A stretch of 60,902 bases of DNA from JBFLYN01 sp040756655 (GCA_040756655.1 JBFLYN010000017.1:1-60902); one strand, 5' to 3'; shown: positions 33,900 to 43,435, counted from the first letter of the stretch. Made by a program: numbers and translations. The notes: generated from the letters alone by a model not told the origin.

Positions 33900-35045
33900 A
33901 TGCGGAATATAGTCCGCCTCGGGTTCGTCTTGACCTTGATCTGCGGTGTGGCTGCCGCCGGCCTTGCCGCGGTATACAACACCACCCTTCCGCGGATCGA
34001 AGCCCAGAGAGAGGCCAAACTGCAAGAAGCTTTGCGCTCGGCAGTCCCGGCGGCCGACGATTTTCAAAGGGTCGAAGTGGACGGGCGCGTACACTACGTG
34101 GGCATTTCCTGGGGCGTCCCGGTAGGAGCCGCGGTCCTGGTAAGCTCCGGGGGCTATGGTTCGGATCCCATTGAGATGCTGGTGGGCCTTGACGCCAAGG
34201 GGAAGGTGCTCAGTGTCGTCATTCTGAATATGTCGGAGACCCCGGGCATCGGGACGCGGGTCAAAGAGGCTTCGTTCCTCGGCCAGTTCATTGGGAAGAG
34301 TGTCAAAGACCCCATCGCCATGGGCACAGACATCGACGGCATATCGGGTGCGACCATCTCTTCCCGGGCGGTAGCCGCCGGGGTGAGGAAGGGGGCCGAC
34401 CTCCTCAAGGCCGACTTCTTGGGTGAGGCTGAACCCCAGAAGATTATCGATTTTGCCCAGGTTCCCAACGGCGACTACGACGGTGAGGCCCGGGGCTTTG
34501 GCGGCATCATTAAGGTCCGGGTAACGGTCAGCGGCGGGCGCATCACCAAGATAGCCGTGCTCCAGCACAGTGAATCTCCCGGCATCTCCGACCCGGCCAT
34601 TTCCGGTATGCCGGCCCGAGTGATGGAACGGCAGGGGCTCAATGTGGATGTAGTCTCCAGCGCCACCATCACCAGCAAGGGTATCCTGGCTGCGGTGGAG
34701 GATGCCCTGAAGAATTACATCATCGTTGAGGGTGGAGCCCAGGCGCCGCCGCGGGAGCCCGTCATCGACCTGGCGGACGTGCCGGACGGCACTTACCGGG
34801 GGCAGGCGGCGGGGCTGCTGGGGCCCATCACCGTAGAAGTGAAGGTGGCCGGGGGCAAACTGGTTGAGGTGAGGATCATCTCGGACCTGGAGACCCCGAG
34901 CATAGCCGGGCCAGCGTTTGTAAAGGTCACCGGCGACATGGTGGCCAAGAATACCATCGACGTGGACAACGTAACCGGCGCTACCGGCACCGTCAACGGT
35001 GTCAAGAATGCCGTAAAGAACGCGCTGGCGGCTTACGCCAGGTAG
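33900..35045 (+). CDS. Membrane-anchored protein with three FMN-binding domains
   Basis: 381 residues from ATG 33900, nine bases after GGAGG. One N-terminal helix (FVLTLICGVAAAGLAAVY) anchors an external chain of three FMN_bind domains. Domain 1 (to about residue 165) is RnfG-like, with SETPGIGTRV and DGISGATISS. Domain 2 (about 185-280) has HSESPGISDP and VSSATITSKG, where Gly of the SGAT motif is replaced by Ser. Domain 3 (about 295-381) has SDLETPSIAG and VDNVTGATGTVNG. Domains 1 and 3 keep the Thr site for covalent FMN; domain 2 may bind differently. It resembles multi-flavin carriers of extracytoplasmic electron transfer. It precedes a two-component pair in the same direction. Confidence 0.88.
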   Translation: MRNIVRLGFVLTLICGVAAAGLAAVYNTTLPRIEAQREAKLQEALRSAVPAADDFQRVEVDGRVHYVGISWGVPVGAAVLVSSGGYGSDPIEMLVGLDAKGKVLSVVILNMSETPGIGTRVKEASFLGQFIGKSVKDPIAMGTDIDGISGATISSRAVAAGVRKGADLLKADFLGEAEPQKIIDFAQVPNGDYDGEARGFGGIIKVRVTVSGGRITKIAVLQHSESPGISDPAISGMPARVMERQGLNVDVVSSATITSKGILAAVEDALKNYIIVEGGAQAPPREPVIDLADVPDGTYRGQAAGLLGPITVEVKVAGGKLVEVRIISDLETPSIAGPAFVKVTGDMVAKNTIDVDNVTGATGTVNGVKNAVKNALAAYAR

Positions 35046-35049
35046 ACCA

Positions 35050-35100
35050 GCGCCAAGGGAGTGGAAAGCCCCGGCCCGGCCGGGGTTTTCTTGTAGCCCG
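35050..35100 (+). terminator. Terminator after triple-FMN gene
   Basis: AAAGCCCCGGCCCGGCCGGGGTTTTCTTG: CCCCGGCC with GGCCGGGG and a TTTTCTTG tail, about 25 bases past the stop. Confidence 0.7.
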
Positions 35101-35230
35101 GGCCGCCCGGGCGGCATGGCCTAGGCAATTACTGGAAAGGATCCCGGGTGCGGGCCAGGCAGGGATGACACTAGGAAATCCGGAACCGGCGGCGAATCCT
35201 GTAATCGAAATATCTTCAAGGATGATGCCC

Positions 35231-35896
35231 ATGTCCAAGATCACGGTGCTCCTGGCCGATGACCACGCCATCGTGCGGGAGGGCACTCGAGAGCTCCTAG
35301 AACGCACCTCTGACCTTTTGGTGGTAGGTGAGGCCGGCGATGGAGAGGAAGCAGTCAGGCTGGCCTTGGAACTACAGCCCAAAGTCGTCGTCATGGACAT
35401 CGCCATGCCGGGGATGAACGGCATCGAGGCCACCCGGCAGATCAAGGCCCGGGCACCTTCCATAGCCGTGCTCATTTTCACAGCCTACGACGAGGACCCT
35501 TACGTGTTTTCCTTGCTGCAGGCCGGTGCCGCGGGCTACCTTTTGAAGAATGCCCGCGGCCAGGAGCTGATCCAGGCCATCCGGGCGGTGGCCACCGGCG
35601 AGTCTGTGTTACATCCTGCCGTGGCGCGGCGAGTGATCGATCGCCTGTCCAGACCCGTCGCCCCGCCCGAGCTGGCGCCTTTGGCCAACCCTTTGTCCGA
35701 ACGTGAGCAGGAAGTGCTGTCGCTGGCCGCCCGGGGTATGAGCAACAAGGAGATCGGAGCCGCCCTTTACATAAGCCCGCGCACAGCCCAGGTCCACCTG
35801 GCCAACATCTTCTCTAAGCTCCAGGTGGGATCGCGGACCGAGGCGGTTATCCTGGCTATGAAGAACAAGTGGCTAGAGCTGGATAGCGTAGATTGA
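35231..35896 (+). CDS. NarL/LuxR-type response regulator
   Basis: 221 residues. Receiver with LLADDHAIVREG, phosphoacceptor in VVVMDIAMPGMNG (about residue 55) and Lys in LLKNA; C-terminal LuxR helix-turn-helix LSEREQEVLSLAARGMSNKEIG. ATG 35231 fits the family start; an upstream in-frame ATG at 35165 would add 22 unlike residues. The kinase gene follows one base after its stop, so they are a cognate pair. Confidence 0.93.
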   Translation: MSKITVLLADDHAIVREGTRELLERTSDLLVVGEAGDGEEAVRLALELQPKVVVMDIAMPGMNGIEATRQIKARAPSIAVLIFTAYDEDPYVFSLLQAGAAGYLLKNARGQELIQAIRAVATGESVLHPAVARRVIDRLSRPVAPPELAPLANPLSEREQEVLSLAARGMSNKEIGAALYISPRTAQVHLANIFSKLQVGSRTEAVILAMKNKWLELDSVD

Positions 35897-35897
35897 G

Positions 35898-37517
35898 GTG
35901 ACCGGGTTGGCCAAAGAGGCAAGTAGAGGGAATAAGCCGGGGGACAACCGGACGCGCGAGACCTCCGAGGTCTTGTTGGAGATGGCCCGCCTCACCGCCG
36001 GGCCACTGGGCATGGATGAAGTCCTCCACCGCATTGCCGGGTTTGCCCTGCGCGTCTTCAAGGTCGACGGTGCCGTCATCTTCCTTTACGATGGGCGGGC
36101 CCGTACCATTACCCCAGCGGCCGCTGCCTATGCCGGCGCAGGGAATGGCCTGGTGGAAGAAAACATCGCACTCAGGCTCCACGAAGACAGCGTGTTCTCC
36201 CTGGCGCTGGAGGCGGAGGGCGTTTACGCTCTCGCGGGGGAGCAGCTACAAAGGCGCGACATCCTCGATTTGAGTGGGCCCGGCGCCCTGCGCTTGGTGC
36301 CGCTACGTGCCGACACCGGCACGCTGGGCCTTTTGGCCCTGGCCAACCGGCATGCCCAGGACACGTACGACCGTGACCTCACTCACCTCCTCAGCGCCGT
36401 GGCCAGCCTGGCGGCGGTGATCATCGCCAAGGCCCGCCTCATCGATAACCTGGAACGGTCCGAGGAAAAGTACAGAAACCTCACGGAAAATGCTTCGGAC
36501 ATCGTGTTCTCCCTCGATTCCAGCGGTCGCTTCACCTTCCTCAATTCCCGGGTCAAGGACGTGCTGGGATATGCTCCCCAGGATCTCCTGGGAACGTATT
36601 TCTCGGGCATCGTCACCCCGGAAAGCTGGCAGCAGACCATCAGCTTGGTTCGAAGGGCCCTGGCCGAGGACCAGGGTTTCCTGGCCTACCGCTGGGAAGC
36701 CTTGCATCACAACGGGAGACGGGTCACCCTAGATGTGAGCGCCTCCGTGTTGAGAGTCCACGGGGAGTTCCAGGGCCAGCAGGGCATAGCCCGGGATATG
36801 AGCGAGAGCCAACGCCTGGCCCGGGAACTGGCACGACGCGACCGCGACCTGCAAGTGAGCCAGAGGCGCCAGAGCGAACTCCGCGACTACCTGGCCCTGG
36901 TCACCCAGGTCCAGGAGGAGGAGCGCCGCCGCATTTCCCGCGAGCTTCACGACGACACGGCCCAAGCTTTGGTGGCGCTGGGCCGGCGCCTGGACCTTTG
37001 CCGGGAACTCCTTCCCGCCCACCCGGACCTGGTGTCCCAGCGCCTGTCCGAGCTGGCCGGGCTGGTAGATGTGACCCTGGAGAACCTCAGGAGGTATTGC
37101 CGGGAACTACGCCCGTCCATCCTCGATGACCTGGGCCTGCTGCCCGCGCTGGAGTGGCTCTTGGGCGGTCTTTCCGAGTACCAGGTCCACGGACGGCTGG
37201 ATGTCCAGGGGCAGGAGCGGCGGTTACCCGCCCAAACCGAGGTAGCGGTGTTCCGCATCGTGCAGGAGGCCCTGAACAACGTCAAGCAGCACGCCGGGCC
37301 CTGCCAGGTGGACCTTGCCATCATGTATACTGCCGACCGGCTGAGCATAGCCGTCACTGATGATGGTGTAGGGTTTGACCGGACCAAGACCGGGCATGGT
37401 TCGGGACGCTTGGGGCTGGTGGGCATGAACGAACGCGCCGCTTTGCTGGGCGGCGTCCTCAAGGTGACGTCGGCACCCGGAAAGGGCACCAGTGTACACC
37501 TGGACCTGCCCATCTAA
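35898..37517 (+). CDS. GAF-PAS sensor histidine kinase (HisKA_3)
   Basis: 539 residues, no membrane segment. A GAF domain (about 15-190) and a PAS domain (about 195-310, YRNLTENASDIVFSLDSSG) precede a short coiled coil, then EEERRRISRELHDDTAQ with the phospho-His near residue 351, and a HATPase with EALNNVKQHAG and DDGVGFD. This is the NarX/LiaS-type kinase class, here cytosolic. GTG 35898 is one base after the regulator stop. The signal is probably an intracellular ligand or redox state. Confidence 0.92.
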   Translation: MTGLAKEASRGNKPGDNRTRETSEVLLEMARLTAGPLGMDEVLHRIAGFALRVFKVDGAVIFLYDGRARTITPAAAAYAGAGNGLVEENIALRLHEDSVFSLALEAEGVYALAGEQLQRRDILDLSGPGALRLVPLRADTGTLGLLALANRHAQDTYDRDLTHLLSAVASLAAVIIAKARLIDNLERSEEKYRNLTENASDIVFSLDSSGRFTFLNSRVKDVLGYAPQDLLGTYFSGIVTPESWQQTISLVRRALAEDQGFLAYRWEALHHNGRRVTLDVSASVLRVHGEFQGQQGIARDMSESQRLARELARRDRDLQVSQRRQSELRDYLALVTQVQEEERRRISRELHDDTAQALVALGRRLDLCRELLPAHPDLVSQRLSELAGLVDVTLENLRRYCRELRPSILDDLGLLPALEWLLGGLSEYQVHGRLDVQGQERRLPAQTEVAVFRIVQEALNNVKQHAGPCQVDLAIMYTADRLSIAVTDDGVGFDRTKTGHGSGRLGLVGMNERAALLGGVLKVTSAPGKGTSVHLDLPI

Positions 37518-37638
37518 GCAGAAATGCTTAGGCGCAGCTAAGCCATCACTACCCCAAAATTAAGCCACGTGGACCATGTGATCTTCCTCCATATGCTGGT
37601 AGATTGGAGTTAGAGCCAGCAGTGGGGAGGGGAACACC

Positions 37639-38247
37639 GTGATGGACGAAGCCCAGCTCGTGGAGAATGCCAGGACCGGTCAACCCGAGGCGCTGGAGGC
37701 CTTGGTCCGGGTGTACCAAAAGCCCATATACAACTATATCTACCGGATGACCGGAAACTTCCACGACGCCCAGGACCTGACCCAGGAAACTTTCATGCGG
37801 GTCTGTTCGTCTATACAAGCGTTCAAGGGCAAGGCCCCGTTCTCCAGCTGGGTCTACCGGATCGCATCCAACCTGTGCATCGACCGCTCGCGCCGTCGCC
37901 AGCGGCGACCGGCCGTGTCGTTGGATGCGCCGGTGGGCCAAGAGGAATTGGCCTGGCAACTCCCGGATGAAGCCCCGGGGCCCGACCGGCAGGCAGAAGT
38001 GGCCGACTTGGGCCGGGCCATCCAAAGAGGATTGGACCGTCTCAGCCGCGAACACCGGACCGTTATCGTGTTGCACGACATGCGCCAGTTGACCTATGGA
38101 GAGATCGCCGGGATCTTGCAGTGCCCGGTGGGTACCGTGAAATCACGCCTGAGCCGCGCGCGCGCAGCGCTCCGCGACGTACTGGCGGAACAGGGCATCT
38201 TCCATCACTGGTTGCCGGCACTGAGACCCCTGGCCGTAACCGGGTAG
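37639..38247 (+). CDS. ECF-type RNA polymerase sigma factor
   Basis: About 201 residues. Region 2 has YIYRMTGNFHDAQDLTQETFMRV and FSSWVYRIASNLCIDR; region 4 has LDRLSREHRTVIVLHDMRQLTYGEIAGILQCPVGTVKSRLSRAR. This is the RpoE/SigW-like form. GTG 37639 or ATG 37642 follows GGGAGGGG. No anti-sigma gene lies directly next to it; the following gene encodes a VanW-type membrane protein, so an envelope-stress role is plausible. Confidence 0.93.
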   Translation: MMDEAQLVENARTGQPEALEALVRVYQKPIYNYIYRMTGNFHDAQDLTQETFMRVCSSIQAFKGKAPFSSWVYRIASNLCIDRSRRRQRRPAVSLDAPVGQEELAWQLPDEAPGPDRQAEVADLGRAIQRGLDRLSREHRTVIVLHDMRQLTYGEIAGILQCPVGTVKSRLSRARAALRDVLAEQGIFHHWLPALRPLAVTG

Positions 38248-38288
38248 AAGGACGGCCGCCCGTTTCTGTGAAAGGCAGGTCTGGTACC

Positions 38289-39620
38289 ATGTTACCCAGC
38301 CGCGATGGACGTAAGGGACCACATCGCTACTCCCTGTTGCACATCACCCTTGGCGTTATTATCTTCTGCCTGTTCTTGGGCTCGGCGGGCGCGCTGGTGG
38401 CAGGAGAGGCTCGCTACGGCCGGCCTACCCGCATCGGCGGTATCGAAGTAGGCGGGCTTACGCCGTCCGAGGCCCGCGAGCGGCTAGAGCAGGTACTTAA
38501 CTGGAAAGAGCGCGTCATGATACTGGAGACCCCTTTTGGGGAGTTCTTCACCCTGCGCTACACGGAACTGGGGCTCGTCCCGGACATTGACGCCAGTCTG
38601 GCCCGGGCCCGGGTCAGCACTTGGTGGCGCAGCGCACCCCAGCAGCTGGAGTTGGTGGTCCGCCTGGATGAACAGGTGTTTTACCAGACCATGGAGGCTC
38701 TGAAGCAGGCGGTGGAATGCCCGCCCGTATCGGCGGCGCTGGTTTTCCTCCCCAACGGCCGGGTGGAAGTGGGCCCGCACCTTAATGGCGTCATCCTGGA
38801 TACCGGGGCCCTCCGGCAGGCCGTATGGCAGTCGGGAAGGTGGGAGACCCTGCCTGGTTACGTGATGGTGCCGGTGCGCGCGCTGGAACCTGAGGTCAGC
38901 CAGGAGGACCTCCAGGCCCTCGGCCTGAGGCGGAAGATCGCCGAGTTCTCCACTACTTACAAGGCCAACGAGCCCCGGGCAGAGAACGTGGCGTTGTCGG
39001 CACTGGCCATCAACGGGACGCTCCTCGCGCCCGGTGAGGTGTTCTCCTTCAACGAAATCGTGGGACCACGCTCGGCCGAGAAGGGTTACCAGCTGGCCAA
39101 CGTCTACTATGGACACCGCATCATACAGGGAGTGGGCGGGGGCGTGTGCCAGGTTTCCACCACCCTGTATAACGCCGTCCTCCTGGCCAACCTTGAGCTG
39201 GTGCAGCGCTTCCACCACTCCATGCCCGTGGACTACGTGCCGCTGGGACGCGATGCGGCCGTGTCCTTTGACGATGGGCTGGACCTGAAGTTTAGGAATA
39301 ACACCAGTTCCCACATGCTCATCCGGGCCACCGCTGACCAGGGCAAGCTGACCTTTAGCATCTACGGCGATGCCCCGGAGGACCTTCGAGTTACCATCAC
39401 CAGCCGGGTGGTCCAGACCATCCCCTTCGGGACCGAGACCGTCAACGATCCGAAAGTGCCGGCCGGTGAGAAGGTGGTAACCGAGGGGAAAGTGGGCATG
39501 CGGGTGGTGGCTGAGGCCACCGTGTTTGCCAACGGCCGGGAGACCACCCGGCCGCTCCCCGCCTCGGTGTACGTTCCCGTGCCCACGCTGGTCCGGGTGG
39601 GCACCGGGCCTAACCCCTAA
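38289..39620 (+). CDS. VanW-family exported protein
   Basis: 443 residues. One N-terminal helix (ITLGVIIFCLFLGSAGALVAG), a peptidoglycan-binding-type region (IGGIEVGGLTPSEARERL, as in PG_binding_4), then the VanW domain: EFSTTYKANEPRAENVALSALAINGTLLAPGEVFSFNE with GGGVCQVSTTLYNAVLLA. The C-terminus has a G5-like stretch (TIPFGTETVNDPKVPAGEKVV). Such proteins are secreted and act at the cell wall; their chemistry is not established. ATG 38289 is the first good start after the sigma factor stop. Confidence 0.9.
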   Translation: MLPSRDGRKGPHRYSLLHITLGVIIFCLFLGSAGALVAGEARYGRPTRIGGIEVGGLTPSEARERLEQVLNWKERVMILETPFGEFFTLRYTELGLVPDIDASLARARVSTWWRSAPQQLELVVRLDEQVFYQTMEALKQAVECPPVSAALVFLPNGRVEVGPHLNGVILDTGALRQAVWQSGRWETLPGYVMVPVRALEPEVSQEDLQALGLRRKIAEFSTTYKANEPRAENVALSALAINGTLLAPGEVFSFNEIVGPRSAEKGYQLANVYYGHRIIQGVGGGVCQVSTTLYNAVLLANLELVQRFHHSMPVDYVPLGRDAAVSFDDGLDLKFRNNTSSHMLIRATADQGKLTFSIYGDAPEDLRVTITSRVVQTIPFGTETVNDPKVPAGEKVVTEGKVGMRVVAEATVFANGRETTRPLPASVYVPVPTLVRVGTGPNP

Positions 39621-39624
39621 GGTA

Positions 39625-39665
39625 GGTCCCAGGGCCCGGGTGCTCCCGGGCCCTTTGGCTGTACA
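39625..39665 (+). terminator. Weak hairpin after VanW gene
   Basis: GGGCCCGGGTGCTCCCGGGCCC (about 39633-39652) forms a strong stem, followed by TTTGGCTGT. Short T-tail, so moderate support. Confidence 0.55.
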
Positions 39666-39717
39666 GAGGTCTTGCTGCCGGTTGCAGCGAATAGGAGTAG
39701 CGAAAGGAGTGGTTGCC

Positions 39718-40590
39718 ATGAGAAAGCTCATCGCTACCTTTAGCATCGTTGCCTGCGACCTGGCGGCCGGAGAGTGGGGCGTGGGGACCCAGTCCAAGTT
39801 CTTGGGCGTGGGGACGGCGGTGCCCTGGGCCCGGGCGGATGCGGGCGCCGTAGCCACCCAGGCCTGGGCCAACACGTCTTTCGGTCCCCGGGGCCTGGAC
39901 CTCATGGCCGCCGGCAAGAGCGCCCAGGAGACCCTGGACGAACTGGTGGCCTCGGACCCAGGGCGCGACCACCGGCAGCTGGGACTGGTGGACCTCAGGG
40001 GCCATGCCGCCGCCTATACCGGCAGCCAGTGCCTGGACTGGGCCGGGCACGTGGTGGGCCCGGGGTTCTGCTGCCAGGGCAACATCCTGGTGTCCCGCGA
40101 CACCGTGGAAGCCATGGCCGAGGCCTTTACCGGCACTACCGGGGCCCTGGCCGACCGGCTGGTAGCCTCCCTGCGGGCAGGACAGGCGGCCGGGGGTGAC
40201 CGGCGCGGGCGCCAGTCGGCAGCTCTATACATCGTCAAGGACAAGGGCGGCTACGGTGGTTACAATGATCGTTACTGCGACCTGCGTGTTGACGATCACC
40301 CCGAACCCATCGAAGAACTGGCGCGCCTTCTAGACCTCCACAAGCTGTACTTCCTCAAGCCCCCGGTCATCGAGCGCATCAAAGTGGAAGGGGAAGTCTG
40401 CCGTTTCCTGCAGGAGATCCTCAGGGCCAGTGGGGATTACCAAGGTGACATCAACGGCATACTCGACGTTGCCACCCAGCAGGCCCTGCGGGATTTTCAC
40501 CACCGGGAGAACTTCGAGGAAAAGTACGAGGAAGGGTACGTGGCAGGAGAAGTCTACCGGTACATCCGCCGGTATGGCGTGAGAAAGTGA
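39718..40590 (+). CDS. DUF1028 Ntn-hydrolase-like protein
   Basis: 290 residues from ATG 39718, AAGGAG upstream. N-terminal IATFSIVACDLAAGEWGVGTQSKFLGVG and ATQAWANTSFGPRGLDLMAAG are the DUF1028 pattern, a relative of Ntn-hydrolases. After QSAALYIVKDKGGYGGYNDRY the last 80 residues form a peptidoglycan-binding-like add-on (GDYQGDINGILDVATQQALRDFH). The enzymatic reaction is unknown. Its stop overlaps the start of the DUF3786 gene. Confidence 0.88.
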   Translation: MRKLIATFSIVACDLAAGEWGVGTQSKFLGVGTAVPWARADAGAVATQAWANTSFGPRGLDLMAAGKSAQETLDELVASDPGRDHRQLGLVDLRGHAAAYTGSQCLDWAGHVVGPGFCCQGNILVSRDTVEAMAEAFTGTTGALADRLVASLRAGQAAGGDRRGRQSAALYIVKDKGGYGGYNDRYCDLRVDDHPEPIEELARLLDLHKLYFLKPPVIERIKVEGEVCRFLQEILRASGDYQGDINGILDVATQQALRDFHHRENFEEKYEEGYVAGEVYRYIRRYGVRK

Positions 40591-41207
40591 CCAGCGTGCT
40601 GGAGAAGGCCCGGGCCGATTTCGCCCGGGCCGACCCGGTGTACATGGCCCGGTGGTCCGGCGCCGTGCACCACCCGGCCCGGGGCGAACTGGTCTTGGAC
40701 TACTGCGGGCACCCCTGCACCGTCCACCATCCCAGTGCGAGCATGACCTGGGGGCAGGAGAAACTCCACCCCAACGAGGAAGTCCTGGTCCTCCAGTACC
40801 TGTCCGAGGCTTCCGGGCTCCCGCTGCGAGGAGAGTGGATATCCTTTCTGGAGCTGCCCGGTGGACCCCACCACGATTACCTGTTCCGGCAGGAGGCTCA
40901 CCTTCCACTGGCCCGGGCCTTTGGCGCCATGCCCCTTGGACTGCGTGAAGCGAGCGTGCCCTGGGGAGCCCAACCGGCGACGTTTGGCGATGCCGCTTGC
41001 GTGGTGCAGGCATTCCCCCGCTTGCCCCTGCTTCTCATCGTCTGGGGGCAGGACGAGGAGTCGCCCGCCCGGGCGGCCGTGCTCTTTGACCGCTCTGCCC
41101 CGGGCTACCTGACTACTGCCGCCCTTTATGTCCTGGGCATCGCCGTTGCCCGGCGGGTGGTGGAAGGCCCGGCTGCTCCGGGCAGCATTACGCCCCAGGT
41201 GCCGTAG
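40587..41207 (+). CDS. DUF3786 protein
   Basis: 206 residues. GTG 40587 overlaps the DUF1028 stop (GTGA). LDYCGHPCTVHHPS, EVLVLQYLSEASG, WISFLELPGGPHHDY and RAAVLFDRSAPGYLTTAAL are the DUF3786 signatures. Members occur in strict anaerobes, often near corrinoid or one-carbon genes, but no function is established. Its 3' end overlaps the convergent gene by 82 bases. Confidence 0.82.
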   Translation: MTSVLEKARADFARADPVYMARWSGAVHHPARGELVLDYCGHPCTVHHPSASMTWGQEKLHPNEEVLVLQYLSEASGLPLRGEWISFLELPGGPHHDYLFRQEAHLPLARAFGAMPLGLREASVPWGAQPATFGDAACVVQAFPRLPLLLIVWGQDEESPARAAVLFDRSAPGYLTTAALYVLGIAVARRVVEGPAAPGSITPQVP

Positions 41208-43342
41208 GCCAGTGCGCCAGCCCATACCGCTGTGGTGAAGCCCCACTGCATGGCCAGGGCCAGCGCCAGGCTGGCCCCTGCCACCGACCAGACGCCGCTC
41301 AGAGCGTAGGCCAATGGCGTCTCCCGGGGGTTGCCCTCCAGCCGGAGCACAGAGGAAAAGGGGACTCCCAGGCCCACGCCGGCCAGCGCCACCAGCGCCA
41401 CGGAGGACCAGGTCACCACCGGTGGGGGAGCCGCTAGGAGCCGGGGTACTACAGCCTGCCACAACCGATCATAGAGCGGGAACAGGATGGCCAGCCCCAG
41501 GCAGGTCCTCCGGAGGCCAGAGGCGTCCGTCACCAGCGTGTTCCCCAAGAGTGCCCCCGCTGCCGAGCCCACCAGGAGCCCGGCCAGGCCCAGCGAGAAG
41601 GCGAGGGTGGGTTGTCCGGCCAGCAAGACCATGCGCTGCAAAAGCGGTATTTCCACCAGCATGAACCCTACACCGGCCAGCACCGCGCCCAGCCGCAGTG
41701 GCCGGGAAACCCTAAAACGCCGTCCCTGGGCGCTGCGCGTCATGCCCAGGGCAAGGACGAGCGCGGCGGCCAGTGCCGTCATGACCACCGGCGATGGCCC
41801 CGCGTGCTGGTTGTAGAAGAAGGGGCGATCGTCGGTGACCGGATGGTAGCTACCCGGCAAGTCCGCTATCGCCTGTCGCCATGTCCGGCTCCCTTCCAGG
41901 TGCCGGAGCCACCCGACCTCTACCACACCCGGCAAGTGCCAAAACTCAAACCGGCGGGCCAACGCGGTGGACACCAGCTGGTCCAGGAGCTGGGCGTCCA
42001 GCGGCTCACGGCCTACCAGAACCAAGGGAGACGCAGGATGCCCGGACCTGTTGGCGGTGAGGACCGCCAGGTGCCGTCCCACCGCCGGCGGGCTGACCCC
42101 GGTGTTCAGGAGGGCCCGCGCGGCCGTGACCAAGGCACGCCCGGCATCGCCCGGGCCGTGCATGACCAGGGCCAGCACTCCGCCCGGGGTCAGCCGCTGG
42201 AAATAGGCGGCGAAGGCCTCCACGGTGTACACGTAGCTCTCGGAAAGGGCCAGACCGTAGGCCTCGGAGGCCTGGGTCATCACCTGGGCCAGGAATATCA
42301 CATCGTATTGCCCGGTGTCACGCTGTACAAAGGAGCGTCCTTCTCCCTCTATTACGGTCACCCGTGGGTCATCCAGCCAAAAGGCCCGTCCCAGCTTTTC
42401 CAGGGCGTCCAGGGTACCCCGGTTCAGCTCCACGCCGGTGATCTCCCGGGCGCCGCCAGCCAGTGCCAGCACCACGTCGCGGCCGCCTCCCGGGCCCAAC
42501 ACCAGTACCCGACCGGGCTCCCAGACCTGAAACGGGATCAGCCCGATTTCGTGGTGAAAGGGCTCGTGCTGGCCCGCTACCGCCCGCCCGGCCAGCTCCG
42601 GGGGGTAGACGTAGGACGCTGAAGAACCGTCGATGAACACTACCAAGTCTCCCGCATCGCTCGCCCGGACGGTATCCGTACGTGCCGTGGCGTCCCAGCG
42701 GGAATCCACCAGCTCAGAACCGGCGGAAATGGCCAAAAACAGCGGCTTGGGCGCGCCGTTTGCCCACCACCTGGGCGGTACGAAGACCGGGTTGGCCAAC
42801 AGCCCGGCTGCTGCCAGGGCCCCGGTGACGGCAGCCACCAGCCATCGCCGGCGGGACCGGGCTGCCAGGAGTAGGCCCAGGGGAACGGAAGCCCAGAGTG
42901 GTGCCCAGAGCGGGCTTACTGAAGACATCAAGGCCGGTGCCGCCAGGCTCCCCAGGGCAGCACCAGCCAGGTCCGCTGCATAGGTACGGTGTACACCTGG
43001 GCTTGCCCGGTAGGCGCGGGCCAGCAGCAGGCCCGCGCCCAGCAGAGCCACGGTGGCCAGGGCAGGATAGGCCAGGACCCAGCCGCCAGGGGCATAGGGG
43101 AAGAAGCCTACCATAAACGGCCCGGCCGCCAGGGCCAGCGGCGTCAGCGAAACCAGCTGCTGCTGGCGCTCATCCGGCAACAGCTGCACCAGGAGCGCAC
43201 CAAGGGAAAGCCCCATAACTGCCAGGGACACTACCAGGAACACCAGGTGGTTCCAAAGCAGGAAAGAAAAGATGCGGGTGAGGGATAGCTGGTAGACCAT
43301 GACGGCGAATGTCACGGTAAGGGCGGCAGCAGTAGCGGGCAT
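41126..43342 (-). CDS. Membrane protein with spermidine synthase-like domain
   Basis: 738 residues. Seven or so N-terminal helices, then a methyltransferase-fold domain like spermidine synthase (VLVLGPGGGRDVVLALA, ITGVELNRGTLDAL, DPRVTVIEGEGRSFVQ, YDVIFLAQV), then five or more C-terminal helices. This fused membrane type is common in bacteria; the real substrate is unknown and it need not make polyamines. ATG 43342 with GGAGG about 8-10 bases upstream. Ends inside the convergent DUF3786 gene. Confidence 0.85.
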   Translation of the reverse strand: MPATAAALTVTFAVMVYQLSLTRIFSFLLWNHLVFLVVSLAVMGLSLGALLVQLLPDERQQQLVSLTPLALAAGPFMVGFFPYAPGGWVLAYPALATVALLGAGLLLARAYRASPGVHRTYAADLAGAALGSLAAPALMSSVSPLWAPLWASVPLGLLLAARSRRRWLVAAVTGALAAAGLLANPVFVPPRWWANGAPKPLFLAISAGSELVDSRWDATARTDTVRASDAGDLVVFIDGSSASYVYPPELAGRAVAGQHEPFHHEIGLIPFQVWEPGRVLVLGPGGGRDVVLALAGGAREITGVELNRGTLDALEKLGRAFWLDDPRVTVIEGEGRSFVQRDTGQYDVIFLAQVMTQASEAYGLALSESYVYTVEAFAAYFQRLTPGGVLALVMHGPGDAGRALVTAARALLNTGVSPPAVGRHLAVLTANRSGHPASPLVLVGREPLDAQLLDQLVSTALARRFEFWHLPGVVEVGWLRHLEGSRTWRQAIADLPGSYHPVTDDRPFFYNQHAGPSPVVMTALAAALVLALGMTRSAQGRRFRVSRPLRLGAVLAGVGFMLVEIPLLQRMVLLAGQPTLAFSLGLAGLLVGSAAGALLGNTLVTDASGLRRTCLGLAILFPLYDRLWQAVVPRLLAAPPPVVTWSSVALVALAGVGLGVPFSSVLRLEGNPRETPLAYALSGVWSVAGASLALALAMQWGFTTAVWAGALAYGTWGVMLPGAAGPSTTRRATAMPRT

Positions 43343-43435
43343 GGAAGGCTACCTCCGTACGGGTAGAGGGTATAGTATATATCAATAGTAAACGGGTCGG
43401 GAACTCATGTCAAGAGAACTGGCCTGGATATGGAC

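Noticed and set aside
33852..35117. Open frame of 421 codons on the minus strand
   Set aside because: Mirror of the triple-FMN gene; no plausible fold or start.
38484..39917. Open frame of 477 codons on the minus strand
   Set aside because: Antisense to the well-supported VanW gene; His/Gly/Pro-rich and without motifs.
41612..42622. Open frame of 336 codons on the plus strand
   Set aside because: Antisense to the spermidine-synthase-like gene, whose motifs are clear.
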